A stretch of DNA of 64,000 nucleotides from CAIQPS01 sp963721365 (GCA_963721365.1 CAVRJE010000023.1:310001-374000), one strand, 5' to 3'; shown: positions 29,339 to 39,135, counted from the first letter of the stretch. Numbers and translations are program-made. The notes: generated by a model from the sequence alone, not told the origin.

Positions 29339-30607
29339 CTATGCTGATTCTTGACCCAGCTCCAACTCCTCGCGCGCAGTGCTCGTCACCAGGGTCGGGT
29401 CGATACGTTTCTCTATGACTTCCCTGGTAACGACACACTTCGTCACGTCGCGCCGGCTGGGGAGCTCGAACATGACGTTGATGAGCGCGGACTCGATGAT
29501 CGACCGCAGCCCCCGGGCACCGGTCTCCAGCTTCAAGGCCGCTGCCGCTATCGCGTCGAGGGCCTCTTTCTGGAAGATGAGCTCCACCCCGTCGTAGGCA
29601 AAAAACTTGTGGTACTGCTTCGTAAGAGCGTTCTTCGGTTCTGTGAGTATGCATACCAGGTCTTCCTGGCGGAGCTGATGGACATTGCAGATGACCGGGA
29701 GCCGACCGATGAACTCGGGTATGAGCCCGAACTCGAGCAGGTCCTCGGGGAGCACCTGCGCGAACAGCTCGCCGACGTCCCGCTGGTTCTTGCTCTCGAT
29801 CTCGGCGCCGAAGCCGACGCCCTTCTTGCCGATCCGCCGTTCGATGAGCTTCTCGAGGCCCGCGAAGGCGCCCCCGCAGATGAACAGGATGTTGGTCGTG
29901 TCGATACTGAGGAACTCCTGGTGCGGATGCTTCCGCCCGCCTTGCGGGGGCACGCTGGCGGTGGTGCCTTCCAGGATCTTGAGGAGAGCCTGCTGCACCC
30001 CTTCGCCCGACACGTCACGCGTGATGGAGGGGTTGTCGGCCTTGCGCGCGATCTTGTCCACTTCGTCGATGTAGATGATGCCGGTCTCGGCCTTCTTGAT
30101 ATCGAAGTCCGCCGCCTGGATGAGCTTCAGCAGGATGTTCTCCACGTCCTCGCCGACGTACCCGGCCTCGGTAAGGGCGGTGGCGTCGGCGATGGCGAAC
30201 GGGACGTTGAGGATGCGGGCCAAGGTCTGCGCAAGCAGGGTCTTGCCGCACCCGGTCGGGCCAAGCAGGAGGATGTTGGATTTCTGCAGCTCGACCTCGT
30301 CGTCGGCCGAGGCCATCCGCACCCGTTTGTAGTGGTTGTAGACGGCGACCGAGAGGGCGCGCTTCGCTTCTTCCTGCCCGATCACGTAGTCGGAGAGGAT
30401 CGAGTAGATCTCCTTGGGCTTGGGCAGGTTGTCCAGATCGAGCGTCGCCGGCGGGGAGAACTCCTCGTCGATGATCTCGTTGCAGAGGTCGATGCATTCG
30501 TCGCAGATGTACACGCCCGGGCCGGCGATCAGTTTCTTGACCTGACGCTGGCTCTTGCCGCAGAAACTGCAGAGCAGCTGTTCGGATCCTCCCGGCGGTT
30601 TCGGCAC
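29339..30607 (-). CDS. clpX: ClpX ATPase subunit of Clp protease
   Basis: Hexameric AAA+ unfoldase delivering substrates, including SsrA-tagged proteins, to ClpP. 422 aa, intact. N-terminal C4 zinc domain LLCSFCGKSQ ... YICDECIDLC, Walker A LLGPTGCGKTLLAQTLA, Walker B IIYIDEVDKIA, the pore loop, sensor region, and the ClpP-binding loop region before FIGRLPV. It starts 11 nt after the clpP stop. Confidence 0.98.
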   Translation of the reverse strand: MPKPPGGSEQLLCSFCGKSQRQVKKLIAGPGVYICDECIDLCNEIIDEEFSPPATLDLDNLPKPKEIYSILSDYVIGQEEAKRALSVAVYNHYKRVRMASADDEVELQKSNILLLGPTGCGKTLLAQTLARILNVPFAIADATALTEAGYVGEDVENILLKLIQAADFDIKKAETGIIYIDEVDKIARKADNPSITRDVSGEGVQQALLKILEGTTASVPPQGGRKHPHQEFLSIDTTNILFICGGAFAGLEKLIERRIGKKGVGFGAEIESKNQRDVGELFAQVLPEDLLEFGLIPEFIGRLPVICNVHQLRQEDLVCILTEPKNALTKQYHKFFAYDGVELIFQKEALDAIAAAALKLETGARGLRSIIESALINVMFELPSRRDVTKCVVTREVIEKRIDPTLVTSTAREELELGQESA

Positions 30608-30618
30608 GAGTCGACCCC

Positions 30619-31203
30619 CTACCTGTGCTCGATGATCTTGTCGACGATCCCGTATGCGAGCGCTTCTTCGGCCGTCATGAAGTAATCCCGGTCAGTATCG
30701 TGCTCGACCTTCTCCAACTCCTGGCCCGTGTGCTGAGCAAGTATCTCGTCAAGCCGCCTGCGAAGGCTTAGCGCTTCCCGGGCATGAATCTCGATATCCG
30801 TCGCCGGACCTTCGAACCCGCCCGAGACCTGGTGGATCAGTATCTTCGAATTCGGTAGAACGAACCGTTTACCTTTGGCTCCGCCCGCGAGCAAGAGGGC
30901 CCCCATGGACATGGCGATGCCCACGCAGATGGTGGACACGTCGGGCTTGACGAACTGCATGGTGTCGTAGACCGCCAGACCGGCGTACACGTTGCCCCCG
31001 GGGCTGTTGACGTACAGAGAGATGTCCTTGTCGGGGTCCTCCGACTCCAGATGCAGGAGTTGGGCAACCACAAGGTTCGCCACTTGGTCGTTGATCGGAG
31101 TGCCCAGGAAGATGATGCGCTCACTCAGCAAGCGCGAGTAGATGTCGAACGCGCGTTCGCCTCGGCTGGTCTGCTCGACCACCATAGGTACCAATGGACT
31201 CAC
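30619..31203 (-). CDS. clpP: ClpP proteolytic subunit
   Basis: Serine peptidase barrel of ClpXP. 194 aa, intact. Active-site Ser in CVGIAMSMGALLLAGG, His in NSKILIHQVSGG and Asp in HDTDRDYFMTAEEA; also PINDQVANLVVAQLL and NSPGGNVYAGLAVYDTM. The order tig-clpP-clpX-lon is the standard one. Confidence 0.98.
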   Translation of the reverse strand: MSPLVPMVVEQTSRGERAFDIYSRLLSERIIFLGTPINDQVANLVVAQLLHLESEDPDKDISLYVNSPGGNVYAGLAVYDTMQFVKPDVSTICVGIAMSMGALLLAGGAKGKRFVLPNSKILIHQVSGGFEGPATDIEIHAREALSLRRRLDEILAQHTGQELEKVEHDTDRDYFMTAEEALAYGIVDKIIEHR

Positions 31204-31234
31204 GGCTACCGTCCTTTCCGCGTGGACAAGACGC

Positions 31235-32693
31235 TCATTCCGCGGCGGGGGCCTCCGGTTCAGGCGCTTCTGCCTCCGTCGCTTCTTCAGTTTCTACAGG
31301 CTCCGCCTGCGCGTCAGGCTCGGCCTCCGCGGGCGCCTGCGCCGCGGGCGCGCCAGTCGCGAGCGCTTCTTTGGCCTCGGCGACCGCCGCGGCGCCCTCG
31401 CTAAGCGGGATGGCGTTGGCAGCGATGAAATCCGCCGCCTTGTCGCGGACGATCTGCCACCTCACGGCCTGGATCCTGCCGCTCTTGCGCAACCGGTCTT
31501 CGAAGGTCTTCGCGTCGACCCGGCCGGCCGTCGCCATCTGGGCGACCGCCGCCTGGACCTCTTCGTCAGTGGCTTCGAGACCCTCAGCCTGCGCTACGGC
31601 GTCGAGCACCAACCCGGTCTTGACGTTATTGGCGGCCGCCGGCTTCAGGTCCTCGATCATTTGCTCGACCGTGGTGCCGGTCCCCTGCATGTACGCATCG
31701 AGGTCACCACCCTGGGCCTCGAGCGACTTCTTGAAGTCGGCAAGCAACTCTTCGGCCTGTTCGCGCACGACGACGTCGGGCAGGTCGAGCTTGGCGTTGT
31801 CGGCCACGGCCTTGACGGCCAGAGAGCGGAAACGCTGCTCGGCGGAATAGGTCTTGCCGGCCTGCATCTTGCCCCGGATCTCCTGCCGGAGCTCGAGCAA
31901 CGTCGGGAACTCGCTGACCTCTGAGGCCCACAGGTCGGTGAGGGGAGGCAAGACCTTCTCTTTGATCTCCTTCACCGTGATGGTGAAATCGGCCGTCTTG
32001 CCCGCCAGTTCGTCGGGAAAGCCCTCGGGCAAGGGCAGCGGGAAGGTCTTGGCCTCTCCCTGGTTCATGCCGACGACCGCTTCTTCCACTTCGTTGAAGA
32101 TCCGGCCCGCGCCCACCTCGAACGCGAAGTCGGTCGCTTCCAGGCCTTCGACAGCCTCGCCCTCGACTTCCGCGCGGAAGTCGGCGGTCACGAAATCGCC
32201 GTTCTGCGACGGCCCTGCCCTCGAGCGGGCGAAGCTCCGCGAACTCGTTGCGCAAGCGGTCCATCTGCGCGTCGACTTCCTCGGTGGTCACCTCGTCCGC
32301 ATCTTTCGGCACTTCCACGCCCTTGTACTGGCCGAGTTCCACTTCGGGCATCACGGTAACGGAAGCGGTGAAACCGAAGGGCTTGCCCATTTCGGGCACC
32401 TGGTCTCCGACCTCTATCTGGGGCCGATCGACCGGGTCGATCCCGAGTTCGATCGCCGCCGACGCGAACCAGCGACCCATGGCGTCTTCGACCGCGTCGA
32501 CCAGGATGGCTTCATCGCCCAGGCGCTGCCTGACCATGACGAGAGGCACCTTGCCTTGCCGGAAGCCCGGGATCCGGACTTCCTTGGCCACCTGCTTCAA
32601 ACGGGAATCGAAAGCTTCCTGCAGCTCCTCGCCGGAAACCTCGACCGCAAGCTTGACCGTGTTTCCTTCGCGCTCGCTGAGGGTCGTCTTCAC
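31235..32693 (-). CDS. tig: Trigger factor (one frameshift)
   Basis: Ribosome-bound chaperone and prolyl isomerase. About 485 aa. Ribosome-docking signature VRIPGFRQGKVPL, PPIase domain starting QNGDFVTADFRAEVEG, then the C-terminal chaperone arms (WASEVSEFPTLLELRQEI, PDVVVREQAEELLADF). One extra base near 32211 breaks the frame at the start of the PPIase domain. The last ~55 residues are a Glu/Ala/Pro-rich acidic tail. First gene of the tig-clpP-clpX-lon cluster, just downstream of the tRNA genes. Confidence 0.95.
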
Positions 32694-32732
32694 GTCTTTC
32701 CTTTCGTTGCTCCTACGGGGGTGTTACCCGAA

Positions 32733-32812
32733 TGCGGGTGAGAGGACTCGAACCTCCACGTCAAAGACACATGATCCTAAGTCATGCGCGTCTGCCATTC
32801 CGCCACACCCGC
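32733..32812 (-). tRNA. tRNA-Leu (anticodon TAG)
   Basis: Acceptor GCGGGTG pairs with CACCCGC. The anticodon stem CATGA/TCATG has loop CTTAGGA, giving anticodon TAG. T-arm GGAGG-TTCGAGT-CCTCT; short class II variable arm. CCA is not encoded. Last of five clustered tRNAs, 40 nt upstream of tig. Confidence 0.93.
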
Positions 32813-32850
32813 CGACGCTTCGCGGCTCCGTTCTGAACCGAGCCCTCAGG

Positions 32851-32924
32851 GGTGAACGACGGGACTTGAACCCGCGACCGCTGGGGCCACAACCCAGTGC
32901 TCTGCCAACTGAGCTACGTTCACC
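32851..32924 (-). tRNA. tRNA-His (anticodon GTG)
   Basis: Anticodon stem CTGGG/CCCAG with loop TTGTGGC, so anticodon GTG. The extra 5' G (G-1) opposite C73 expected for histidine tRNA is present in the gene. T-arm GCGGG-TTCAAGT-CCCGT. CCA not encoded. Confidence 0.94.
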
Positions 32925-32975
32925 ATGTCTCTACAACCACCGTCGCTCACCCCGGTGCCAGACACCAAGCCTAGG

Positions 32976-33049
<74 letters not shown>

Positions 33050-33090
33050 TCGGGTCCAACACCGCCGCTGTGGCAAGCGGCCGGCGGAAG

Positions 33091-33163
33091 AGCGGGCGAC
33101 GGGGTTCGAACCCGCGACATTCAGCTTGGAAGGCTGACGCTCTGCCAACTGAGCTACACCCGC
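33091..33163 (-). tRNA. tRNA-Gly (anticodon TCC)
   Basis: Acceptor GCGGGTG/CGCCCGC (with one G-U), anticodon stem TCAGC/GCTGA with loop CTTCCAA (anticodon TCC), T-arm GCGGG-TTCGAAC-CCCGT, discriminator T. CCA not encoded. Confidence 0.95.
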
Positions 33164-33193
33164 CTGCTTCGCCCTGCCGCCCCAGCCGGACCG

Positions 33194-33270
33194 TGGTCGG
33201 GACGAGAGGATTTGAACCTCCGACCCCCTGCTCCCAAAGCAGGTGCGCTACCAGGCTGCGCCACGTCCCG
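33194..33270 (-). tRNA. tRNA-Pro (anticodon TGG)
   Basis: Acceptor CGGGACG/CGTCCCG, anticodon stem CCTGC/GCAGG with loop TTTGGGA (anticodon TGG), T-arm GGAGG-TTCAAAT-CCTCT, discriminator A followed by an encoded CCA, unlike its four neighbours. First tRNA of the cluster. Confidence 0.95.
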
Positions 33271-33280
33271 ACAGCCGCAC

Positions 33281-33338
33281 ACCCTTGGCTTCGGCCGCGA
33301 GAGTATAGCGTATTCGGCCGCGCGCCTGACCCTTGGCT
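33281..33338 (-). promoter_or_regulatory. Promoter region of the tRNA cluster with flanking direct repeats
   Basis: A TATACT -10 box on the minus strand at 33302-33307 lies about 32 nt before tRNA-Pro(TGG). It is bracketed by two direct repeats, TCGGCCGCG (33290-33298 and 33314-33322) and ACCCTTGGCT (33281-33290 and 33329-33338). No good -35 is visible. The repeats may bind a regulator shared with the divergent epimerase gene, or may be chance. Confidence 0.4.
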
Positions 33339-33412
33339 GCTGACCCCCGGCCCGTTTCTGCACTACACTGGGAACGTGGATAGGGGTCCGGTAGTTCGAA
33401 GGAGGAGGGCAC

Positions 33413-34349
33413 GTGAAGATCTTGGTCACCGGAGGAGCGGGCTTCATCGCCTCGCACGTGAGCGACAGCCTGCTGGCTCTGGGCCACGACGTGGCCATCG
33501 TCGACAATCTGACCAGCGGCAAACGGGAGAACCTCCCGGCGGGGGCCCGCGTTCTACGAGGTCGACATCCGCGAGGACACCCTCCAGGAAGTCTTCCGGT
33601 CGGAGACGCCGGAAGTCGTGGTCCATCACGCCGCCCATATCGATGTGACCCGCTCCGTCCGCGAGCCTGCCCACGATGCCTCCGTCAATATCCTGGGTTC
33701 TCTCAACCTTCTGGAATGCTGCCGCGCCACCGGCGTCCGCAAGGTCATCTACGCCGGCACCGGCGGCGCCCTCTTTGGGGAGCCCAGCTACCTACCGGTC
33801 GACGAAGCCCACCCGATCGACCCCATCTCCCCCTACGGCGTGAGCAAGCACACCGTGGAGCACTATCTGTTCGCGTACAAGGCCAACCACGGCATCGACT
33901 ACATCGTGCTGCGCTACCCGAACGTCTACGGCCCCCGGCAGGACCCGCACGGCGAGGCCGGCGTGGTGGCCATCTTCTCGCTGCAGATGCTCGCCGGTGA
34001 GCAGCCGGTCATCTTCGGTGACGGCACCAAGACCCGCGACTACTGCTACGTGGGCGACATCGCCGCCGCCAACGTGCTCGCCCTTAACAGCCCGGTCAGC
34101 GGCGTCTACAATCTGGGGCGCGGCATCGAGGTGAGCGACCTCGAGGTGTTCGAGGCCGTGCGCGTCGCCGTGGGCTCGGAGATCGCTCCCCGGTTCGCGC
34201 CGGTCCGGCCGGGAGAGGTCGAGCATATCGCGCTGGACGCCTCCAAGGCCGAGCGCGAGCTCGGATGGAGCTGGAAGGTCGACTTCGTCGACGGCGTGGC
34301 GCAAGCCGTGGAGTTCTATCGGGATCAGATCGAGAGGAAGCAGTCATGA
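33413..34349 (+). CDS. NAD-dependent sugar-nucleotide epimerase/dehydratase (one frameshift)
   Basis: Extended SDR of the GalE type, ~311 aa, probably UDP-glucose 4-epimerase-like. N-terminal Rossmann motif ILVTGGAGFIASHVSD, DNLTSGKRENLP, HHAAHIDVTRSV, catalytic YGVSKH (Y-x3-K), LRYPNVYGPRQDP, GDGTKTRDYCYVGDIA and NLGRGIEVSD. GTG start with GGAGGAGG upstream and a TACACT box at 33364-33369. One extra G near 33551 shifts the frame. Its stop overlaps the start of the next gene (ATGA). Confidence 0.9.
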
Positions 34350-34960
34350 GCAAGAGAGACGGCCGGGACAGGGACGGCCGCGACCGGGACCGGCGGGACT
34401 ACGACCGCCGCGACTGTCAGCCCGAGGACGAGCCAGCAGCGCCGCAGCGGTGAAGGCGACCTCCAGGAGGGCGACTCCCTCACCGCGCTCAAAGCCATCC
34501 TCGCCAAGGTGGCCGCGCAGCTCAAGCCCCTCAACCTGAGCGCCGACGAGTCCATCCGCCTGGTGGAGCAGCTCTACGGCAGCGTGCTCGACATGGACGT
34601 CGCGCTGGCCGGCGAAGCCGACGACACCCGCAAGTCGTCCACCCTGGCCTACCTCCAGAACACGACCATACGCCGCGACGGCGACAAGCTGGTCGTGGAA
34701 TATCCCACCGCCGAGGAACTCCGGGCGGCGCCGGCGCCGGCTGCCGAGGCCTCCGCGGAGACGCGGACCGAAGGCCCGGCGGACGCAGCTGCTACCCAGG
34801 CCCCGGCCCGCGAAGCGGCCGCCGCGCGGGCGCCCCGAGCCGGCCAGCCGCGGCAAGCGCCGCCGCGGGAAGCTCAGGCCCCGGCCAGACAGCCCCAACG
34901 GCCGAGCCGGCCCCGCGGGGGGCCCGTCGAACGTCCGCGAACCCAGCACGGACGCGCGCA
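34346..34960 (+). CDS. Uncharacterised RD-repeat/Ala-Pro-rich protein (frameshift; 3' end uncertain)
   Basis: Coupled to the epimerase by ATGA. Residues 1-25 are an almost pure Arg/Asp repeat (RDGRDRDGRDRDRRDYDRRD). The middle ~75 residues form a plausible folded domain (SLTALKAILAKVAAQLKPL, DESIRLVEQLYGSVLDMD, TTIRRDGDKLVVEYP). The rest is an Ala/Pro/Arg/Gln-rich tail. The frame changes near 34428, and the exact stop is unclear because the gene runs into the convergent PfkB kinase. The charged flanks suggest nucleic-acid binding (inference); I do not recognise the central domain. Confidence 0.55.
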
Positions 34961-34964
34961 CAGC

Positions 34965-35882
34965 CTATGCCTCGTCGAAGTGCGTCAGCCGCTTGAAGCG
35001 ACGGAAGCGTTCCGCGATCTCGTCCTTCGTCAGACGCACAAGACGATCGATGCTGAAGTCTTCCACGGCGAACGACGCGAGCGTACTGCCGTAGATGATG
35101 GCTCGCGCCATCGACGCGTCGCTGGTCTCCCCGCACGCGGCCAGGTAGCCGACGAAACCGCCGGCGAACGTGTCGCCGGCGCCGGTCGGGTCGAACACCT
35201 CCTCGAGCGGCAGCGCCGGCGCCGCGAAGAACTCCCCTTCACCCGCACACGTCATCAGAACGCCGTGCTCGCCGCGCTTGATGACGACCGTGCACGGCCC
35301 CATGGACCGGAGGACACGTGCGGCCTTGACGAGGTTGGCCTCGCGCGACAGTTCCCGCGCCTCGGAATCGTTGATGATGAGGATGTCGACGCGCTTGAGC
35401 ACCTCGCGCAGCTCGTCCGGCGTGCCCTCGATCCAGTAGTTCATGGTGTCGGCCGCCACCAGCCGCGGCGCCGTCACCTGGTCGAGCACCTCCGCTTGCA
35501 GCCGAGGATGGATGTTGCCCAGGAACACGAACGGTGACGAGCGGTAGGCCTCAGGGATGACCGGCTGGAACTGCTCGAAGACGTTCAGCTTCGTGTAGAT
35601 GGTCTCCCGCTGGTTGAGGTCGAAGCCGTACTCGCCCTTCCAACGGAACGTCTCCCCGGGTACCGTCTGCAGACCGGCCAGGTCGATCGAACGGCCGTCG
35701 AACACCTGAGCACCGCGCTCCGCGAAGTCCTCGCCGACCACCGCGACGAGCCTCACGTCGGTGAAGAACGACGCCGCCAGCGAGAAGTACGTGGCCGAGC
35801 CTCCGACCACCCGGGGCGCTTCGCCGAACGGGTTCTTGATGGTATCGAAGGCGACCGAGCCGACCGCGAGGATAGGTTCCAT
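34965..35882 (-). CDS. PfkB-family sugar/nucleoside kinase
   Basis: Ribokinase-like kinase, 305 aa, intact. N-terminal GSVAFDTI, substrate-side VVGGSATYFSLAASFF, and the C-terminal PfkB signature DPTGAGDTFAGGFVGYLA with the catalytic Asp. NDSEARELSRE and VIKRGEHGVL are typical. The substrate cannot be read from sequence. It lies 7 nt after the MTA phosphorylase stop, so a role in a nucleoside or methionine-salvage sugar step (for example a methylthioribose- or ribose-type substrate) is a context inference. Confidence 0.88.
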   Translation of the reverse strand: MEPILAVGSVAFDTIKNPFGEAPRVVGGSATYFSLAASFFTDVRLVAVVGEDFAERGAQVFDGRSIDLAGLQTVPGETFRWKGEYGFDLNQRETIYTKLNVFEQFQPVIPEAYRSSPFVFLGNIHPRLQAEVLDQVTAPRLVAADTMNYWIEGTPDELREVLKRVDILIINDSEARELSREANLVKAARVLRSMGPCTVVIKRGEHGVLMTCAGEGEFFAAPALPLEEVFDPTGAGDTFAGGFVGYLAACGETSDASMARAIIYGSTLASFAVEDFSIDRLVRLTKDEIAERFRRFKRLTHFDEA

Positions 35883-35889
35883 GCCTACC

Positions 35890-36754
35890 TCACCCCACGT
35901 ACTTGCCGATGATGGGAGCCAGATCCCGCTTCGTCTCGTCGGAGATGGCGTCCGGGCTGGTGATGATCGCCGTCGCCAGCGCTCTGCCGCAGGTGCACCC
36001 GCGCTCGGCCGGAACGCGCCCGACGGCTTCGGCGATAAGCTGCTGCGCCATCTCGGCGTTCCTCATCAGATTCGCGACGATCATGTCCACGGTCACGCTG
36101 TCGTGATCGGGGTGCCAGCAGTCGTAGTCGGTGACGAGCGCTATGGTCGTGTAGCAGATCTCGGCTTCGCGGGCCAGTTTGGCCTCCTGAAGGTTGGTCA
36201 TCCCGATGACGTCCAACCCCCAGCTCCGGTAGAGCCGCGACTCGGCCACCGTCGAGAACTGCGGCCCCTCCATGCACACGTAGGTGCCGCCCATATGGGC
36301 CCGCGCGCCCACCGTCTGGGCCGAATCGAACGCGATCGCGCTGAGCTCCGAGCAGACGGGATGCGCGAACGACACGTGCACTGCCATGCCTTGCCCGGCA
36401 AAGAAGGTGCTGATCCGCCCGTTCGTCCTGTCAAAGAACTGGTCGGGGACCACGACGTCCAGCGGCGGGTACTCTTCTCTGAGGCTGCCGACCGCGCTGG
36501 CCGAGAAGATCCGTTCGACCCCCAGGAGCTTGAATCCGAAGATGTTCGCGCGGAAGTTCAGCTCCGAGGGCGGGATCCTGTGGCCGGCGCCGTGCCGGGC
36601 CAGGAACGCCACGCGACGTCCACGCAGCGTCGCGAGCACGTACGGCACCGCTGGGATCGCCGAACGGCGTCGACAGCCGGACTTCCTCACGGTCCGTCAA
36701 CTCCGCCATGTCGTAGAGCCCGCTCCCGCCGATGATGCCGATCTGGACGGCCAT
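35890..36754 (-). CDS. mtnP: S-methyl-5'-thioadenosine phosphorylase (one frameshift)
   Basis: Phosphorolyses MTA to adenine and 5-methylthioribose-1-phosphate (methionine and purine salvage). About 287 aa from ATG 36754 (AVQIGIIGGSGLYDM). Motifs: FLARHGAGHRIPPSELNFRA, FSASAVGSLREE, YVCMEGPQFSTVAESRLYR, IGMTNLQEAKLAREAEI and the base-specificity loop VTDYDCWH (two Asp, as in adenine-specific MTAP rather than inosine-type PNP). The frame changes near 36662. Confidence 0.91.
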
Positions 36755-36840
36755 GCTCCTCCTTTGGGGATGTACCACCGCGTGATTCCCTGCGCTCACC
36801 AGGGGAACAGCGTATCACGAGCCTCCGCCGGCTCCGTCGG

Positions 36841-37181
36841 TCATCCCCGCCCGCGAGCGCCCCCACGTAGGCCATTTGCAGTTGCGACAGAGCCGCACGG
36901 TGAGCTGTGATCTCCTCGGCCGGCCGTCTTCCCTCGAGCGCGCCCAGGAGCGCTTTGTAGGCGTCGATAGAAAGCCGGGCCTGCTCGAGGTCCTTGCGGA
37001 CTGCGGACTCGGGAGTGAGCCCCAACCGGTCTACCGCCAATGACGAGAGCGAATGCATCATGAGCAGCACGTGATCGGCGACCGACATGCGGCCGATCTC
37101 TTCCTGCAGGCGCTGCATCGCCTCCAGCTCGTCCGCCTCCACTCCGTCGATCTCGGCGCCGCTCACTTCGTCGTCCGGCAT
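36841..37181 (-). CDS. DUF1844 family protein
   Basis: About 113 aa. The acidic N-terminus is followed by the DUF1844 core MSVADHVLLMMHSLSSLAVD, LEQARLSIDAYKALLGALEG and HRAALSQLQMAYVG. The raw frame runs on into mtnP; a TGA in a neighbouring frame at 36841 directly after GALAGGD is the likelier end, implying one more small indel. Function of DUF1844 is unknown. It is divergent from the sigma-factor gene. Confidence 0.75.
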
Positions 37182-37218
37182 GGGCCCTCACCCCTCTTCT
37201 AGTCGCATGCAGGTCAAA

Positions 37219-37249
37219 TCGACCTTAGCATAAGCGACCCTGTTAGAAT
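37219..37249 (+). promoter_or_regulatory. Candidate promoter of the sigma/anti-sigma operon
   Basis: TAGAAT at 37244-37249 with a weak TCGACC/GACCTT -35 region at 37219-37226, in the 114-bp divergent gap between DUF1844 and the ECF sigma gene. AAGGAG at 37278-37283 is the ribosome site. Confidence 0.4.
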
Positions 37250-37295
37250 GTGAAGCACGTGCGAGGACGTGAAGCTGAAGGAGCAGTGACAACGC

Positions 37296-37949
37296 TTGAG
37301 CCTGAGCCCGCAGGTGCGCGATGCGGACACCTATCTCATCGAGCGAGCTCGTAGCGGCGATGCCGAGGCCCTAACGGAGCTCTACCGGCGGCACGAGCGG
37401 AGGGTGTATAACCTGGCCCTTCGCACCCTCGGCAACCCCTGGGATGCTTCCGATGTCGCTCAGGAAGCCTTCATCAAGGCCTTCCGGAACCTCGACTCCT
37501 TCAAGGGCGACGCCCGCTTCACCACCTGGCTCCACCGCATCGTGGTCAACGCCGCGTACGATCATCTGCGCAGACAGCGGCCGGAGCCCATGGACGGCGA
37601 GATCCTGGAAGACATATCGGGGCCCGGCGGCTCCGGCGCCGTGGTGGGCTCGGGGCGCGACGGGATCGATCCCGCCATGGACGGTCTTTCCGACCCGCTG
37701 CGAGACGCCCTTATGAGCCTGAACGAGGGGTTCCGCTTCGCGGTCGTTCTGTGCGATCTGCTCGGCTTCCCCTACGACGAGGCGGCGGAGATACTCGGAG
37801 TCCAGGAGGGAACGATCAAGTCCCGGATCTTCCGCGCCAGAGAGGCGCTGGCCACCGCTCTGACCGAGGCAGGGTATGACGCTGCCCGGCGAACGGAACC
37901 CCGGTCCTCAGACCGGCGTCACATCGCAGGGTACAACGGGGGAACGTAG
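37296..37949 (+). CDS. ECF RNA polymerase sigma factor (SigE/RpoE-like)
   Basis: 217 aa, intact. Sigma-70 region 2: ALTELYRRHERRVYNLALR, DASDVAQEAFIKAFRNLDSF, FTTWLHRIVVNAAYDHLRR. A Gly/Asp linker follows, then region 4: FRFAVVLCDLLGFPYDEAAE and LGVQEGTIKSRIFRARE (HTH). The listed start is TTG 37296. A GTG at 37287 sits at better distance from AAGGAG but in another frame, so a small indel near the 5' end is possible. The anti-sigma gene follows by 3 nt. Confidence 0.92.
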   Translation: MSLSPQVRDADTYLIERARSGDAEALTELYRRHERRVYNLALRTLGNPWDASDVAQEAFIKAFRNLDSFKGDARFTTWLHRIVVNAAYDHLRRQRPEPMDGEILEDISGPGGSGAVVGSGRDGIDPAMDGLSDPLRDALMSLNEGFRFAVVLCDLLGFPYDEAAEILGVQEGTIKSRIFRAREALATALTEAGYDAARRTEPRSSDRRHIAGYNGGT

Positions 37950-37952
37950 AGG

Positions 37953-39135
37953 ATGATGATCAGGGGCGATCAGCACGTAGACGATTGGGCCGAGGTAGCC
38001 GTCGACTATCTCGATGGCCAACTCGACCAGGACGCGAGAGCGGCGGTCGAGAGCCATCTCTCCGGCTGCCCGGACTGTTCCGCCCGTCTGCGCAGGCAGC
38101 AGTACGTCGTCAGATTCCTTCAGGAGACCTCTCTCTACGACGCGCCCGAAGACCTGGAGTACCGCTCCATCGGCGAGATAGTCTTCCCCTCCCCCGGTGG
38201 ACAGCCGCTTGCACGCCCCATGGAGCCGGAGAAGCCCTCTCGCACACCCGGCTGGTATCGCACCCTTCGAGCCTGGGTACCGGCCACGGTCGCCGTCGTC
38301 GCTCTCCTCGCCGCAGTCGTCGGGTACGGCATCGCCCGCTCCGGGCTCGGGCCCAGAGACGGCCGCGAACGATAGCCGCGCGGCCGGGGGCCTGACCACC
38401 ATGGCAGCGAGCGCGACCACGGCCGCCCCCGAGGCGACCATGGCCGGCCCCGAGGCCACCGTGACCAGCGCCGGGGCGACCAGCACCACCGCGCTCGCCT
38501 CCGGACCTCCCGCCACCGACGCGCGTTCCTATGACTGTTCGCCGCCACTCAAGACCGCAAGACCATGATCCGCGCCCTTGAAAGCGCTCAGACGCCGGCC
38601 TACGTCTCGTTCCGAGCCCCGATCGCCGCGCCGGCCGGCGATGACCAAAGCACCACCACGAGCGCGGCCGGCGGCACGGACACGACCACCACCGGGACGC
38701 AGACGACGGCAGCTGGCTCGACCGAGACCACCGCGGGCGCCCCCACGGACACCATGACGCTTCCCACCGTCTCTCAGGACCAGGCCGCCAGCATCGTCCA
38801 GCGAGATCACCGGCTTCACCGGACTTCTGCCCCTCGATGAGTCGCTGTGGCTTGACGGGCCCACCTTCGCGGCGTTCCTGCCCCGGGAGGACGCGGAAGA
38901 ACTGGTAGACCTGGTGCGCTCGATCGGCGTCTCCCTCGGTCTCGTGGTGAGAGTGGAGGGAGGCCCTCCGGCGACGGCGAAGAGCCCTTCGGAGCGCCTG
39001 CTCGAGCACAAGAAGTCGTTCGCGGTGCTCGCTGCTCAGCGGGCTTTGCAGCCTGCCACCTGGGGCTACGATTTCACGACGTCTACCCTGGCGGGCGAGT
39101 CGGGAGAGCCCTCAGGAACGCCCGACGCCCGATGA
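37953..39135 (+). CDS. Membrane anti-sigma factor with extracellular C-terminal domain (frameshifts)
   Basis: The cytoplasmic zinc-binding anti-sigma (ZAS) domain has HLSGCPDCSARL (H-x3-C-x2-C) near residue 31 and DYLDGQLDQDARAAVE. One TM helix follows (WVPATVAVVALLAAVVGYG), then a Thr/Ala-rich extracytoplasmic linker and a C-terminal segment with PAYVSFRAP, LLPLDESLWLDGPTFAAFL and EELVDLVRSIGVSLGLVV. Shifts near 38365, 38530 and 38800; the raw first frame stops after the TM helix (RDGRER). Expected to sequester the upstream ECF sigma at the membrane. About 390 aa if the rebuilt frame is right. Confidence 0.78.
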
